The notes below the pieces were generated by a model, which worked only from the letters and a program-made list of their open reading frames with translations, searched no databases and was not told the DNA's origin. The position numbers and the translations under genes are program-made. From Methylocystis bryophila (lineage in GTDB: Bacteria; Pseudomonadota; Alphaproteobacteria; Rhizobiales; Beijerinckiaceae), in assembly GCF_027925445.1 (NCBI RefSeq), contig NZ_AP027149.1:248001-312000 (forward strand): DNA of 64,000 nt, in the 5' to 3' direction. Positions 52,323 to 61,111 of the stretch are shown here, piece by piece (the stretch's first letter is position 1; each line of letters begins with the position of its first letter).

Positions 52323-53135
52323 TTAATTGCCTGTCTTAGCAATCGGCTTTCCTCGTATCCGGACTATTAATGGCACAGTCAACGTCATGGAATGGCTAAC
52401 GCCATGTTCCCATAGGTTATCCTCTCCCCAACAATCTCCGTGGTCGGCACAAATGAGAATCGTCGCGCCGAAAAATGGCTCTAGAAGATCCTTGATCTCG
52501 CGGTCGATGTACTCACAACAAAGTCTCTGCCTCAAACGACAGTCATCGGCCCTGTTTGTTTTCCCATAGGGCTGGCATGGATTGTCGTTTCGCGACCAAG
52601 ACGCCCCTTTGTGCCAATAGGGCACATGTGTTTCGCCAAGATTCAGGAAGCAAAATACTGGTTTGTCGTTTGCCGCCTCAATGCGTTGCCTCATCCAAGC
52701 GATCTGTTTCGCGCCATCCGTTCCGACATAGAAGTAATGCTCGAAATCGCAGGTCAAATTTCGTCCAGTTTCTGTCTGTGGGTCAAACCAGCCAACTGCG
52801 CCAGAGCCAATCGTCGTATAACCGAGACGTCGAAATCCGGCGATAACATTCGTCCCGGTCAAATCGAATTCGGGCTTGTTACCCGAATAGCCACCGCCTG
52901 CAAGCTTAAATATCTTGGCGAACTTGTTATCTAAGAACGGTTCCCCGCAACCGCCAATGCTCGGCGTGAAGCCGACGAACATCGCCGCATGCGAACCAAA
53001 GGTGAAATGACTCGGCGCGCTCGCTTTGTGAAGCGGCGCTATGGCTTTCATGTTTGGCGCGGACGCTGCAAGAAACGTATCGAATCTGCAAGAGTCCAGA
53101 GTGACAAACAGCACGCTATCCCGGTGAACGCTCAT
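52323..53135 (-). CDS. sulfatase/alkaline-phosphatase-superfamily hydrolase
   Basis: A 270-residue protein of the sulfatase fold: VLFVTLDSCRFDTFLAASAP (first metal site), APSHFTFGSHAAMFVGFTPS (nucleophile region), VFCFLNLGETHVPYWHKG and ILICADHGDCWGED (DHG metal site). The usual sulfatase CxPSR is replaced by a SAPSH stretch, so the nucleophile would be Ser, not a formylglycine Cys. At 270 residues it is shorter than normal sulfatases and lacks the C-terminal domain. An AAGGA site supports the ATG at 53135. It may remove sulfate or phosphate from a glycan, or be a non-enzymatic relative. Confidence 0.75.
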   Translation of the reverse strand: MSVHRDSVLFVTLDSCRFDTFLAASAPNMKAIAPLHKASAPSHFTFGSHAAMFVGFTPSIGGCGEPFLDNKFAKIFKLAGGGYSGNKPEFDLTGTNVIAGFRRLGYTTIGSGAVGWFDPQTETGRNLTCDFEHYFYVGTDGAKQIAWMRQRIEAANDKPVFCFLNLGETHVPYWHKGASWSRNDNPCQPYGKTNRADDCRLRQRLCCEYIDREIKDLLEPFFGATILICADHGDCWGEDNLWEHGVSHSMTLTVPLIVRIRGKPIAKTGN

Positions 53136-53597
53136 CAGGTCCTTACATGTCGCCAGCGGGGAGGCTGCGCCCAACAAAAACCCGATCATCCGGGATTTGC
53201 CGGATAGTCCCCGGTTCGGATGCACCTTTCCCCGAATTTTTCGCCGTGACAAGTTCTCGCGGTCACGGAGACTCCGCCGGAGCGCGGGGTCCCGAACGGC
53301 CGGCCTTCCAACCGGCTGTTTGGAAAGTGACGTAGCGGTCATGCCTGACGACCTTCGCCCCGATTTTTCAGCATTTCCTTGAGCCTCGTCACCGACCAAT
53401 CTTTGAGCGGCCTCGGCATCGCGAGCGTGCCCGGGAAGTTGCCGGGGTGAAGCTCGAGCCGCACGGCGTTGGCGGCGAAGGAGCGATTGACAGCCGCGTC
53501 CGATTAATCGCCCGCGACCAATCTTTCTAAACGTCACTTCGTGTCCCGTGCAAAGGCCCCGGTTGGCGACCGGGGCCTGAGCGCATCGGCAACCGAA
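53136..53597. other. intergenic stretch with a terminator
   Basis: About 460 bases between the sulfatase-like gene and the 803-residue secreted protein on the same strand. Apart from the terminator at 53549-53577 I see no gene or regulatory motif. Confidence 0.45.
53549..53577 (-). terminator. rho-independent terminator
   Basis: GGCCCCGG and CCGGGGCC (53555-53577) form a perfect 8-bp stem around a 7-base loop, followed on the minus strand by TTTG. It lies 20 bases past the stop of the secreted protein gene. Confidence 0.7.
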
Positions 53598-56009
53598 CTA
53601 TTGATTGGTGTTGCACAGCACGCTAGTTGTTTTGTTGCAACTTGCAGCGGTTGTGCAAGACTCCGCAGGTATCGTAGTCACCGTATATTGTGTTTGCGCG
53701 TGGGCAGCTACAATCGGCATCGAATATCCGTACACCCCAGCGCCAGCGGGGGGATTTAGCTTTTCGCAACACCACAGCTGGCTCGAAAATGGGTTAGAGG
53801 CGTTGCCCTTGCACCCGACGTAGGCGCTCGTTGCGGTCGTCCACATGGCGTTGGCGGGATTCTGAAAAAATGGGAACGCGTTATTCAGGCCCTGCGTGCT
53901 ACCATCAGTAAGCATCGTAAATGTGTACATCTGTCCCTTCGGCGGACCCGAGGGATCTGTGTCGTTTTTGTTGTCCCAAAGATATATTGGGCAGTTCTGG
54001 GGATTCTGGGCGCTGATATCGAAAGAGGCAAAACCTGGAATTACCGGTCTTACTCGATCATACGGTTGTTGATCCGAGATTTTGCAAACGGCGTATTTGT
54101 AAAACCTCGGCGTAACGTTGGGATCATACCCGAGAGTGATATTGATGGGTGGGTTGCATTTATGTTGATTTTCCAGATTTACGGTGTCTCCGACGTCGAC
54201 GATGAAGCCTTGGCCTTGCGCCTGGACGTTCCCCTGCGCGTCATCGACAGAGTAACCGTATGCGCAGGGTATGTTGAGATTAGGCGAAGCAGTATGAATG
54301 AGCTGCGCATAGGGATTGAATATGTAAGGAGGATTGCCGGGATAATACGGCTGGTTAGTGACTGGGTCGTAGGTGTAGTTCAGTTTATCGAACGCCGTCT
54401 TTACTTTGTTATAGTTTGAATAATCTCGCTTTGCGGGATCGCCACCATTCGGATTCGTTAGCGTTGGGCAGCCGGTGCCCACGCAGAAACCCGGAGTGTC
54501 CTGGAGTAGGTTAATTTTGGGCGCACATCCACTGCCCCCAGTCGCCTCGACCCATGATGTGAATCCGTAGAGGTGCCCAATCAGTAGGGCGTCGCTGATC
54601 GTGAGCGGCGTTCCGCTGCAGGTCCTATTGTTAAATAACGCCCGGTAGTTCGCGTAGTTTGCAAGCAGGAGCGCTTTTTGAGCGAGGAGCGCTGTACACC
54701 ACGTGTTAATATCGTTGCCCGGCGTATAGGTTCCCTGGCATGAACCGTATCCACTGTATGTCCCTGCATAGTTTATCCAATTCGTATACAAGCCCTGTAT
54801 GGGCGGCCAAGCCGCCAGAGAGGCGGGAGGCCCTTTCGCCCAATCCGTTGGACTTATCGCTGGGACAAGATCGCTCGGTGGGTTGGCGCCAGCCAATTGT
54901 TGAAAGATAACAAGCAGTGATGGGAACTTCAGATAAGTGAACGCCGGGGGACGAGTGTTGGCTGGTATATTTGAATAATTGTCATAATATTGCGGCCAAC
55001 CGGCGACATTCGTTTTCTGGAAATACTTCAGGCCACTACTTCCGTCCGAGGGGCCCTTAAACGTGTCGATTGTCTGTGGCGCGCCCGTATAACCGACTTG
55101 ATCATTAAGATACGGTCCCATTACCGCCGGCATCCAGACGTGGTTCACGTAGCTCACGTCGAAGTCGACGTTGCTCGTATCCAGCCACCATGCGATCCAA
55201 TCGGTGGCGCCTCGGGGGGCGACGTTTACGTTTCGAGCACCCAGGGTATACTCGAGGAGCTGACTTCCACCATTAGCCGGCGAAGAGGCCGTGTCCTTGT
55301 AGATGGTCAACGGCTCACATGTGATCGCGGGTGGGGAAGGCTGGAACTTTGACTGAACGCCCACACACGTGGGCACAATCGGCGCTGGCGTGATGCCGGA
55401 CGCGATCGTAAGCGGCTTCTGGGTAGATGCTAGCATCGCATTCGTCAGCGATGGCGGTTGCACTGCCGACGTCGTTCCCGGACTGGTGTAGACGAGAATG
55501 TTGCCGCCGCTCCACCAATCGATGAATGTGTCCGGTTTACCAAGACCTGTTCCCGGATTCGAGTTTATCGGATCTGACATCAGTTGGGTGTAGAGCGGAA
55601 GCGTTATAGACACGCCTGTGTGCGGCGGGATGCCGTTGGTTGGATTAATATAGATCCGGTAGGTGTTGTTCCTCGGGTAGGGCTTGGCGGCGAGCTGAGA
55701 ATTCATGACGCTGAACCAGGCTTGCATCCATAGATCGTTATTGCCCTGGCCTGTCTCCAGCACGGGATAAATGTAGTGATTGGGATCGTCGTTGAAAATT
55801 TTGATCGTCATCACGCAGATCGTCGGGTCCGCGGGATATGATTTCGAATGCCCCGGACACGGCAACGGCCCGTAGGTCGGCAATTGCTGCGCCCGCACCG
55901 GAGAGGCGTCTCCAAGAGATAGCGCGAGGAAAGTCGCCAGCGCGAAAAAAAAGGTGCTGATAACTGTGGCGATCTCGCCCGTCTTCGGCATCGTATTGCT
56001 CGTCGCCAT
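53598..56009 (-). CDS. large secreted protein, beta-rich, function unknown
   Basis: A protein of 803 residues with a signal-type N terminus (hydrophobic TVISTFFFALATFLALSLG, cleavage near VRAQ). The mature part is rich in Pro, Asn, Thr and Tyr, with many cysteines. The first third (CVMTIKIFNDDPNHYIYPVL, TGVSITLPLYTQLMSD, DTFIDWWSGGNILVYT) recalls the thaumatin-like/GH64 glucanase fold, but I see no secure catalytic pair, so this is tentative. The ATG at 56009 has a G-run ribosome-binding site; an upstream extension is unlikely because it lacks a signal peptide. AT-richer than the flanks and bracketed by insertion-sequence scraps. Confidence 0.72.
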   Translation of the reverse strand: MATSNTMPKTGEIATVISTFFFALATFLALSLGDASPVRAQQLPTYGPLPCPGHSKSYPADPTICVMTIKIFNDDPNHYIYPVLETGQGNNDLWMQAWFSVMNSQLAAKPYPRNNTYRIYINPTNGIPPHTGVSITLPLYTQLMSDPINSNPGTGLGKPDTFIDWWSGGNILVYTSPGTTSAVQPPSLTNAMLASTQKPLTIASGITPAPIVPTCVGVQSKFQPSPPAITCEPLTIYKDTASSPANGGSQLLEYTLGARNVNVAPRGATDWIAWWLDTSNVDFDVSYVNHVWMPAVMGPYLNDQVGYTGAPQTIDTFKGPSDGSSGLKYFQKTNVAGWPQYYDNYSNIPANTRPPAFTYLKFPSLLVIFQQLAGANPPSDLVPAISPTDWAKGPPASLAAWPPIQGLYTNWINYAGTYSGYGSCQGTYTPGNDINTWCTALLAQKALLLANYANYRALFNNRTCSGTPLTISDALLIGHLYGFTSWVEATGGSGCAPKINLLQDTPGFCVGTGCPTLTNPNGGDPAKRDYSNYNKVKTAFDKLNYTYDPVTNQPYYPGNPPYIFNPYAQLIHTASPNLNIPCAYGYSVDDAQGNVQAQGQGFIVDVGDTVNLENQHKCNPPINITLGYDPNVTPRFYKYAVCKISDQQPYDRVRPVIPGFASFDISAQNPQNCPIYLWDNKNDTDPSGPPKGQMYTFTMLTDGSTQGLNNAFPFFQNPANAMWTTATSAYVGCKGNASNPFSSQLWCCEKLNPPAGAGVYGYSMPIVAAHAQTQYTVTTIPAESCTTAASCNKTTSVLCNTNQ

Positions 56010-56196
56010 TGTGACCCCCCCCATATGCTCGCTCCCGCGTCGCTGGCACCTGCGCACCACATCCTCCGTTAGAAGGCCCTGGCTGGCAACCCTTAAGCTT
56101 GGATACCATCGTCGGGATACATCTGTCGATTTACATTTCAATGTCGGACTCACCGAGGACGAAGGCGGTTCGAACCACGCACGATCGCGCGCCTTC

Positions 56197-56427
56197 TCAC
56201 CGAGCCGTTTCGCCTAATTTCATCTCGCGGTGACGCAAGGTCATGAACGAATCTATAGATGGGATCGGAAGGAATTCCGCCAGCATGTCCGCCGCCTTTC
56301 GATAGGGCATGAGGCTGCCCATGCGAGCCGATAATTCCATCAGCTCCGGCGTCTCTTGGTTAGGGCGGATATCGCACGTGATCTTCCAACGCATCGCCGT
56401 CCTCCTTGGAGTCGACATCTCCTGCAT
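56197..56427 (-). pseudogene. ISKra4-like transposase N-terminal fragment
   Basis: A 76-codon frame that reads ELSARMGSLMPYRKAADMLA and EFLPIPSIDSFMTLRHREMK, which follows the N-terminal pattern of ISKra4-type transposases. The remaining several hundred codons of such a transposase are missing, so it is a scrap, not a functional gene. Confidence 0.6.
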
Positions 56428-56451
56428 CGGAAATCGTTAACGGTCGTCGCA

Positions 56452-56595
56452 ACCCAGTCAATTTATTGGTCCCCTTGGAGCAATGGTCAAATCGAGGGAC
56501 AGATCAATCAATTAAAAATGCTCAAGCGGGTCATGTATGGTCGCGCGAACGCCGAATTGCTGCGGGCGCATATATTGCGTTTCCGGAGCACAAAA
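56452..56595 (+). pseudogene. ISL3-family transposase fragment, C-terminal end
   Basis: The frame reads SIYWSPWSNGQIEGQINQLK and MLKRVMYGRANAELLRAHIL, the very conserved C-terminal block of ISL3 transposases (the last acidic catalytic residue lies in the NGQxEG motif). No start or upstream part is joined to it. It is on the same strand as the fragment at 50040-50600, and the two do not overlap in protein coordinates. Confidence 0.8.
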
Positions 56596-56621
56596 AGTGA
56601 GGCAGACCCAAATAAGTCGCG

Positions 56622-58178
56622 TTAGCTGCTTTTGTAGGATGTCAGCCGCTCCAACAGCAGACCCTCAAAACGTTTGCGCTCCTCCGCGGCTTCATGGGCC
56701 GCCCGCTCACGCTCAGCGCAGACCGCGGTTGACTGGGCCAACAGGCTGTCGCGCTCTTCGGTCAAAGCCACGACGGCGTGCTGCAAACTGTCACGCGCCG
56801 CGGAAATCTCGCCAAGCCGCACCGCAAGGTGGTCTCGCTCACCGGTCAAAGCCACGACAGCGTGCTGCAAACCGTCGCGCGAAGCGGAGATCTCGCCAAG
56901 CTGCGCCGCCAGGTGGTCTCGCTCGCCGGTGAGAGCCGCAACCGCGTGCTGCAAACCGTCACACGCAGCGGAGGTCTCGCCAAGCTGCGCCGCCAGGAGG
57001 TCTCGCTCACCGGTGAGAGCTGCGACCGCATGCTGCAAACCGTCCCGCGCAGCGGAGGTTTCGCCGAGCTGCGCCGCGAGGTGGTCTCGCTCGCCGGTCA
57101 GACCGGCAACGGTGTGCAGCAAGCCCTCGCGCGCGCGCGAGGCTTCAGCAAATTGGGCCGCGTGGCTGCCGGCAGCCGCCTGCGCTGCGACGACATTCTC
57201 TTCGAAATCGACCAAGACTCGGCCAAAAATCCGCGACGCCTTTTCGAACGCCGCGCGCGCATCGTCCAGCCTTTGCCGCGCGCCGATCGAGGCAGGATCG
57301 TCTGAGAGGGCGACCATCGCGCTGTAGACATCTTTAATCCAGTCGTTCACGTCGGGATGAACGGCAAGGGTCTCGGCATCCACGACATTGTGACGCAGAC
57401 TGGGCGCCAGGAAGCGGTCGATGTCAGCAGCCGTCCTATCTGAGAGCCTTGGCCAGACGAGTTCCGTCCGCTCGCCGGCGCGGGCCATGGACAGCCGCCA
57501 GTCGGCAAGAAAGTCCGGCCAATGCAGAATATGACGCGGTGACTGGCGGGTCGCGGCCTCGGCGTCGAGCACGTGCCTCAGCCAAAGGAGCAGCCCCTTG
57601 CTCGTCGGAAAGCCGTCGCGGAGCCGGAGAGAGCTAGCGACCTCCAACGGCGAGCGCACCGGCACAATGACGTGGACAGCGTAGTCCGCGCGTTCTAACA
57701 CGCGTGTCCAGAACGCCGTCATTCGGCAGATGCGCGGATCCTTGACCACGATGAGCCGCGCCGCGCCGAACTCTTCCTTGAGAGTCGCAACGGCCTTCTC
57801 CTCGAAGTCTTCGGCTTCAGCGCTCTGCAACCAGTCGGGGTTGAAGGCGCGCCAGTCATCCCAGGAAGAGCCCGCGGACGCCAGGATCGCGTCGTTGAGA
57901 TGCATTAGCGCGTCGGATTCGAAGTGGCCGCGCTCGTTGGACGGATGTCCCTGCATTAGCGTCTTTGGCGCTTGCCCTCCGAGTTTCACTAATGTGCCGG
58001 CGAGGGAGGAGGTGCCGCTGCGGTGCATGCCGAGCACAACGACGGCTGTTCCGAGAGGACCACCGGTTTCCGGCTGTCGACCTAAAGGCGCCGGCGATTG
58101 TTGCGCCAAACCGGGTTCAACAACCCTCTCATCGCGCTGCGGAAAATCATTGGGCTGCGGGCCTTCCTCACTATTCAC
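56622..58178 (-). CDS. sulfotransferase-type protein with tandem-repeat coiled coil
   Basis: A 518-residue protein. The N-terminal half (about 43-330) is a P-loop sulfotransferase-like domain: VVVLGMHRSGTSSLAGTLVK (5'-phosphosulfate loop) and VRSPLEVASSLRLRDGF (3'-phosphate site), preceded by KDPRICRM. The C-terminal half is a coiled coil built of five near-identical 28-residue units (residues 350-489; core RDGLQHAVAALTGERD and LAAQLGETSA). Such fusions occur in glycan clusters where the coil may bring enzymes together. Signal peptide absent, so cytoplasmic. Confidence 0.87.
   Translation of the reverse strand: MNSEEGPQPNDFPQRDERVVEPGLAQQSPAPLGRQPETGGPLGTAVVVLGMHRSGTSSLAGTLVKLGGQAPKTLMQGHPSNERGHFESDALMHLNDAILASAGSSWDDWRAFNPDWLQSAEAEDFEEKAVATLKEEFGAARLIVVKDPRICRMTAFWTRVLERADYAVHVIVPVRSPLEVASSLRLRDGFPTSKGLLLWLRHVLDAEAATRQSPRHILHWPDFLADWRLSMARAGERTELVWPRLSDRTAADIDRFLAPSLRHNVVDAETLAVHPDVNDWIKDVYSAMVALSDDPASIGARQRLDDARAAFEKASRIFGRVLVDFEENVVAAQAAAGSHAAQFAEASRAREGLLHTVAGLTGERDHLAAQLGETSAARDGLQHAVAALTGERDLLAAQLGETSAACDGLQHAVAALTGERDHLAAQLGEISASRDGLQHAVVALTGERDHLAVRLGEISAARDSLQHAVVALTEERDSLLAQSTAVCAERERAAHEAAEERKRFEGLLLERLTSYKSS
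56712..57131 (-). repeat. five tandem 84-bp repeats in the sulfotransferase gene
   Basis: Five 84-base units, each coding for 28 residues (four heptads), in frame inside the gene at 56622. The inner three are nearly identical; the outer two have diverged. Unit length as a multiple of both 3 and 21 bases preserves frame and heptad phase when copies are gained or lost. Confidence 0.88.
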
Positions 58179-58360
58179 GGTCCTAAAACTCCTCCCTGAG
58201 GCCGTTGCGCCGCAACATTTCTATCATTCAAGGCTGTATCGGCAGAAAAAGTCATCGCGGCGCTCCTGCAGCAGCTCTTGACCCTAGCATTAACCAAGAT
58301 TATTTGGGTAGGTCAAACTTCACATAAGCTATCATCTAGGCGGCAATCGATGAAGATCCT

Positions 58361-58720
58361 TTGCTTGGCGCTTACGGATGCGTCGATGCAATTCTCTCTC
58401 GGCCGCGCAGGGCGCAAACGCAAGGCGGGGCCACCGCCACAGGCGGCGCCGTGACGATCAACGTCTCGGGTTATTTCAAGACTCCAGTGACACAAGGCGG
58501 CAGCGTCAAGTGCACCAGCATCGTGTTCCTGGTTCCCAACAACAGCGGCGCCGTGTTCACCACTCCACTCGCGAGCCTCAATCGGAGACGGCGTCGGTCG
58601 TGGCGACCAACGCCAATGGAGGCGACACGAACAACGGTAGGGCTTTCATTTCTGCCACGTCTTCAAATGTCCCGATGGGCCCACCAGGCGCCCGAATTGC
58701 TCGCAGCAGTTTGATTTCTT
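58361..58720 (+). pseudogene. frameshifted gene for a small secreted protein
   Basis: One frame reads QTQGGATATGGAVTINVSGY and VKCTSIVFLVPNNSGAVFTT, then turns into Arg-rich nonsense. The adjacent frame then continues the same style: SETASVVATNANGGDTNNG and AFISATSSNVPMGP. This is best explained by one frameshift near 58575. Likely a dead relic of a short secreted beta protein. No clear start. Confidence 0.55.
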
Positions 58721-58811
58721 ACGCGTCGCGCGCTCCAGCGCTTTATGAGTCGCTTCCGAATCGTCGGGAGGCTCGATCGCGTCGCCATAGTATAACCAAG
58801 GAGTGCGATAC

Positions 58812-59756
58812 GTGCGGCTTTCAGTTATTGTGATCAGCTACAACATGGCGCGAGAACTTCCGCGGACTCTTCAGAGCCTCTCTCCGGCGATGCAGCGCGG
58901 AATATGCGCCGAGGATTACGAGGTTCTCGTCATCGACAATGGTTCGAGCGCACCAATCGACGAGGACGCTTGCAACCTTATACTTCCCAATCTTGTTTTT
59001 TGCCGGTTGGAGAGCCCATCGCCGTCGCCGGTCCGGGCAATCAATATGGGCCTAAAGCGTGCTCGCGGCGACCTGATTGGAGTCTTCATTGACGGCGCGC
59101 GTATGGCCAGCCCGGGCATGCTGGCGAACGCACTCGCCGCAGCAAGCCTCAGCTCGCGGCCAGCGATCAGCACCCTGGCGTTTCATTTGGGCCCGCGGGT
59201 TCAGATGGAGAGCGTGCGCGAGGGATATGATCGAGACGCTGAGAACGCGCTGCTGCACGCCAGCAAATGGCAAGAAGATGGCTATCGCCTTTTCGATATC
59301 GCGGCCTTGGCGGGCTCATCGCGATGGGGCTGGTTTAGATGCCCTGCCGAAACCAACGCACTCTTTCTGAAGGGCGAACATTGGCGGGAGATCGGCGGCT
59401 ACGACGAGGGCTTCGAGACGCCCGGAGGCGGGCTCGCCAATTTGGACGTCTGGGCGCGAATTTGTGCTGACCTTTCCTTCTCCGTCATCACGCTCTTAGG
59501 AGAGGCCACCTTCCATCAGGTGCATGGTGGCGTTGCCACTAATTCGCTCAATCCCCCGCAGGAAGCCTTTCACGCTGAATATGAGCGGCTGAGAGGCCGG
59601 CCATTCAGGCCTCCGAGCCGCGCTCTCACCTTTTTTGGAACGCCACCGCAGCAGGCTTTGCGCTGGATTGCGCACTCCGCCCAACTCGCGCAGGGAGAGG
59701 TTGCGCCAGACGCCAGCTTGCCGAATTTATGGCCCGCTACGCAATCACAAGAATAA
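58812..59756 (+). CDS. GT2-type glycosyltransferase
   Basis: A 314-residue GT-A glycosyltransferase: LSVIVISYNMARELPRTLQS, YEVLVIDNGSSAPIDEDA, ARGDLIGVFIDGARMASPGM (VFIDGA at the DxD position) and DEGFETPGGGLANLDVWARI. A GTG start at 58812 lies about 10 bases after an AAGGAG site; a GTG at 58803 overlaps that site. It probably adds a sugar to the island's polysaccharide. It is the last intact cargo gene before the right end. Confidence 0.87.
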   Translation: MRLSVIVISYNMARELPRTLQSLSPAMQRGICAEDYEVLVIDNGSSAPIDEDACNLILPNLVFCRLESPSPSPVRAINMGLKRARGDLIGVFIDGARMASPGMLANALAAASLSSRPAISTLAFHLGPRVQMESVREGYDRDAENALLHASKWQEDGYRLFDIAALAGSSRWGWFRCPAETNALFLKGEHWREIGGYDEGFETPGGGLANLDVWARICADLSFSVITLLGEATFHQVHGGVATNSLNPPQEAFHAEYERLRGRPFRPPSRALTFFGTPPQQALRWIAHSAQLAQGEVAPDASLPNLWPATQSQE

Positions 59757-60538
59757 TTGTGCGCGCGGAGCTTCTCGGGACGCAGGCGTCAACACAATCG
59801 GGCGGTCGGGGAACCACACAAAGGTTGAGCCAATCGAGGGCTCCTCCTCGGCAGGAGGAGCGAATAGGTTGGCTTGCGGCGCTCCCCGAAATTGCCCCTC
59901 AGACCCGCCGCCCGGCGGCGCGTCAGCCCGTCGAGCGCGAGGGGTCGATCTCGATGAGGGCGAAAGGGCTTTCCTCGGTCTCCGTCACCTAGAAAATTCT
60001 GACCTCGACGAATCCCCGCCCGCTCATGAGGCGAATTCAAGCGAAAAAATAGCCTCGTTCTCCCGTCGGGGGGCCAGGCGGTAACGGGCCTCCGCTACCA
60101 GACCCGACGCGGGCCTGCCTGAGGGCGAGCCGAGGCCGCTCAAGGCCGGGAGAGCGGCCAGACCGCGGATTTTCTCGACTGCGAAGTGACGCCCCGCTCG
60201 AAGACCTTGTTCAGCGGACCGACCAACGGCTCGCGACGCCGGAGCATCGGGCGGTTACCGGCTTAGAACAGGTCCCGGAAAGGTGCGAAGCGGCTTTCCG
60301 GTCAGGACAGGCTCCCGGTTTTTGATTCGGGACGCGTTCTGGGCTGCGCATTGTCCCCGGCAGCGCCAGTTTTTGCGTCGGAGCTTCCTTCATCCAGACA
60401 AGCTTCTGACGCAGGCGAGCCACGGTCCGCCTCAGAAAGGCCGGACTTGAGCTGTTTGCTTCGATGAACGCGCGAATACGATAGCCTGCGGGAATCCAGC
60501 GCGCTAATCGATGAGATTCGCCGAGCGAAAGCCTCAAC
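59757..60538. other. right-end island relic region
   Basis: About 780 bases with no intact gene. The middle part carries the degenerate tRNA-Met 3' end and the decayed recombinase fragment described separately. The rest, up to the ATG of the hemolysin-family gene, includes the promoter of the next operon; no clear promoter motif is seen. Confidence 0.5.
60065..60240 (-). pseudogene. degenerate tRNA-Met 3' end and decayed serine recombinase 3' end
   Basis: At 60089-60100 the plus strand reads CCTCCGCTACCA, identical to the last 12 bases of tRNA-Met at 14302-14313, preceded by GTCGGGGG as in its T arm. Past it, GCGGATTTTCTC and GTGACGCCCCGCTCGAAGAC with TTGTTCAGCGGACCGACCAA align in order with the intact recombinase gene (14449-14530). 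On the minus strand this gives REPLVGPLNKVFERGVTS against YERLVGQLNEVFGRGVTP. It is therefore a shortened, dead copy of a similar integrase end next to a tRNA scar. Confidence 0.7.
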
Positions 60539-61111
60539 ATGGCTACCCTGGTCATTCCCGAGCACCACCGCCTGCGCGGCAGCGCCGAACGTTTCATCCG
60601 CGAGGTCTATGAGCAGGAATATGGCGCAAGGCTTCGCGCCTTCCCCCGCAGACTTCTCGTGAAGCTAGGCCATCAAGGCGAGATTCTCTGCGCCGCAGGC
60701 CTTCGAACCTGCGACGAGGGTTTCTTTTCCGAGCGCTATCTCGACACCACGATCGAATCCGCGCTCACCCGCGTGCAAGGGCGATCCGTCGCGCGCGAGC
60801 GCATCTTCGAAACCTCGACATTCGCCAGCCGGTCGCCGCGCGCAGTTCCGCTTTTCATCGGCCAAATTATCGACTGGGGCGAGAACAGCGGTTTCGAGTG
60901 GAGCTTCTTCACGATCACACGCAGGCTTTCGACGCTTCTCGACCGGCTCGGCCTGGATCTCGCCCCGCTCGGTCGCGCGGATCCCGCCCGGATCGAAAAC
61001 GCCGACTCATGGGGGAGCTACTACGAGCAGGAGCCGCGCGTTTATGCGGTGAACCGGGACTGTCAGATCGGGAACCTCGCTGCGCGGCGGCGGCAAGCCG
61101 TCAATGCGTGA
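60539..61111 (+). CDS. thermostable hemolysin family protein
   Basis: A 190-residue protein of the thermostable-hemolysin family (T_hemolysin), which has a GNAT-like core rather than a known pore-forming fold. Visible: SAERFIREVYEQEYGARL, LVKLGHQGEILCAAGLRTC, FFSERYLDTTIESALTRVQG, and FETSTFASRSPRAVPLFIGQ. The family name comes from a Vibrio protein; enzyme activity is not known. First gene of a tight operon: its stop overlaps the next start (ATGCGTGA). Confidence 0.85.
   Translation: MATLVIPEHHRLRGSAERFIREVYEQEYGARLRAFPRRLLVKLGHQGEILCAAGLRTCDEGFFSERYLDTTIESALTRVQGRSVARERIFETSTFASRSPRAVPLFIGQIIDWGENSGFEWSFFTITRRLSTLLDRLGLDLAPLGRADPARIENADSWGSYYEQEPRVYAVNRDCQIGNLAARRRQAVNA

Noticed and set aside
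56712..57131. Regular repeats considered as a CRISPR array
   Set aside because: Units are contiguous 84-bp coding repeats without spacers, and keep a coiled-coil frame.
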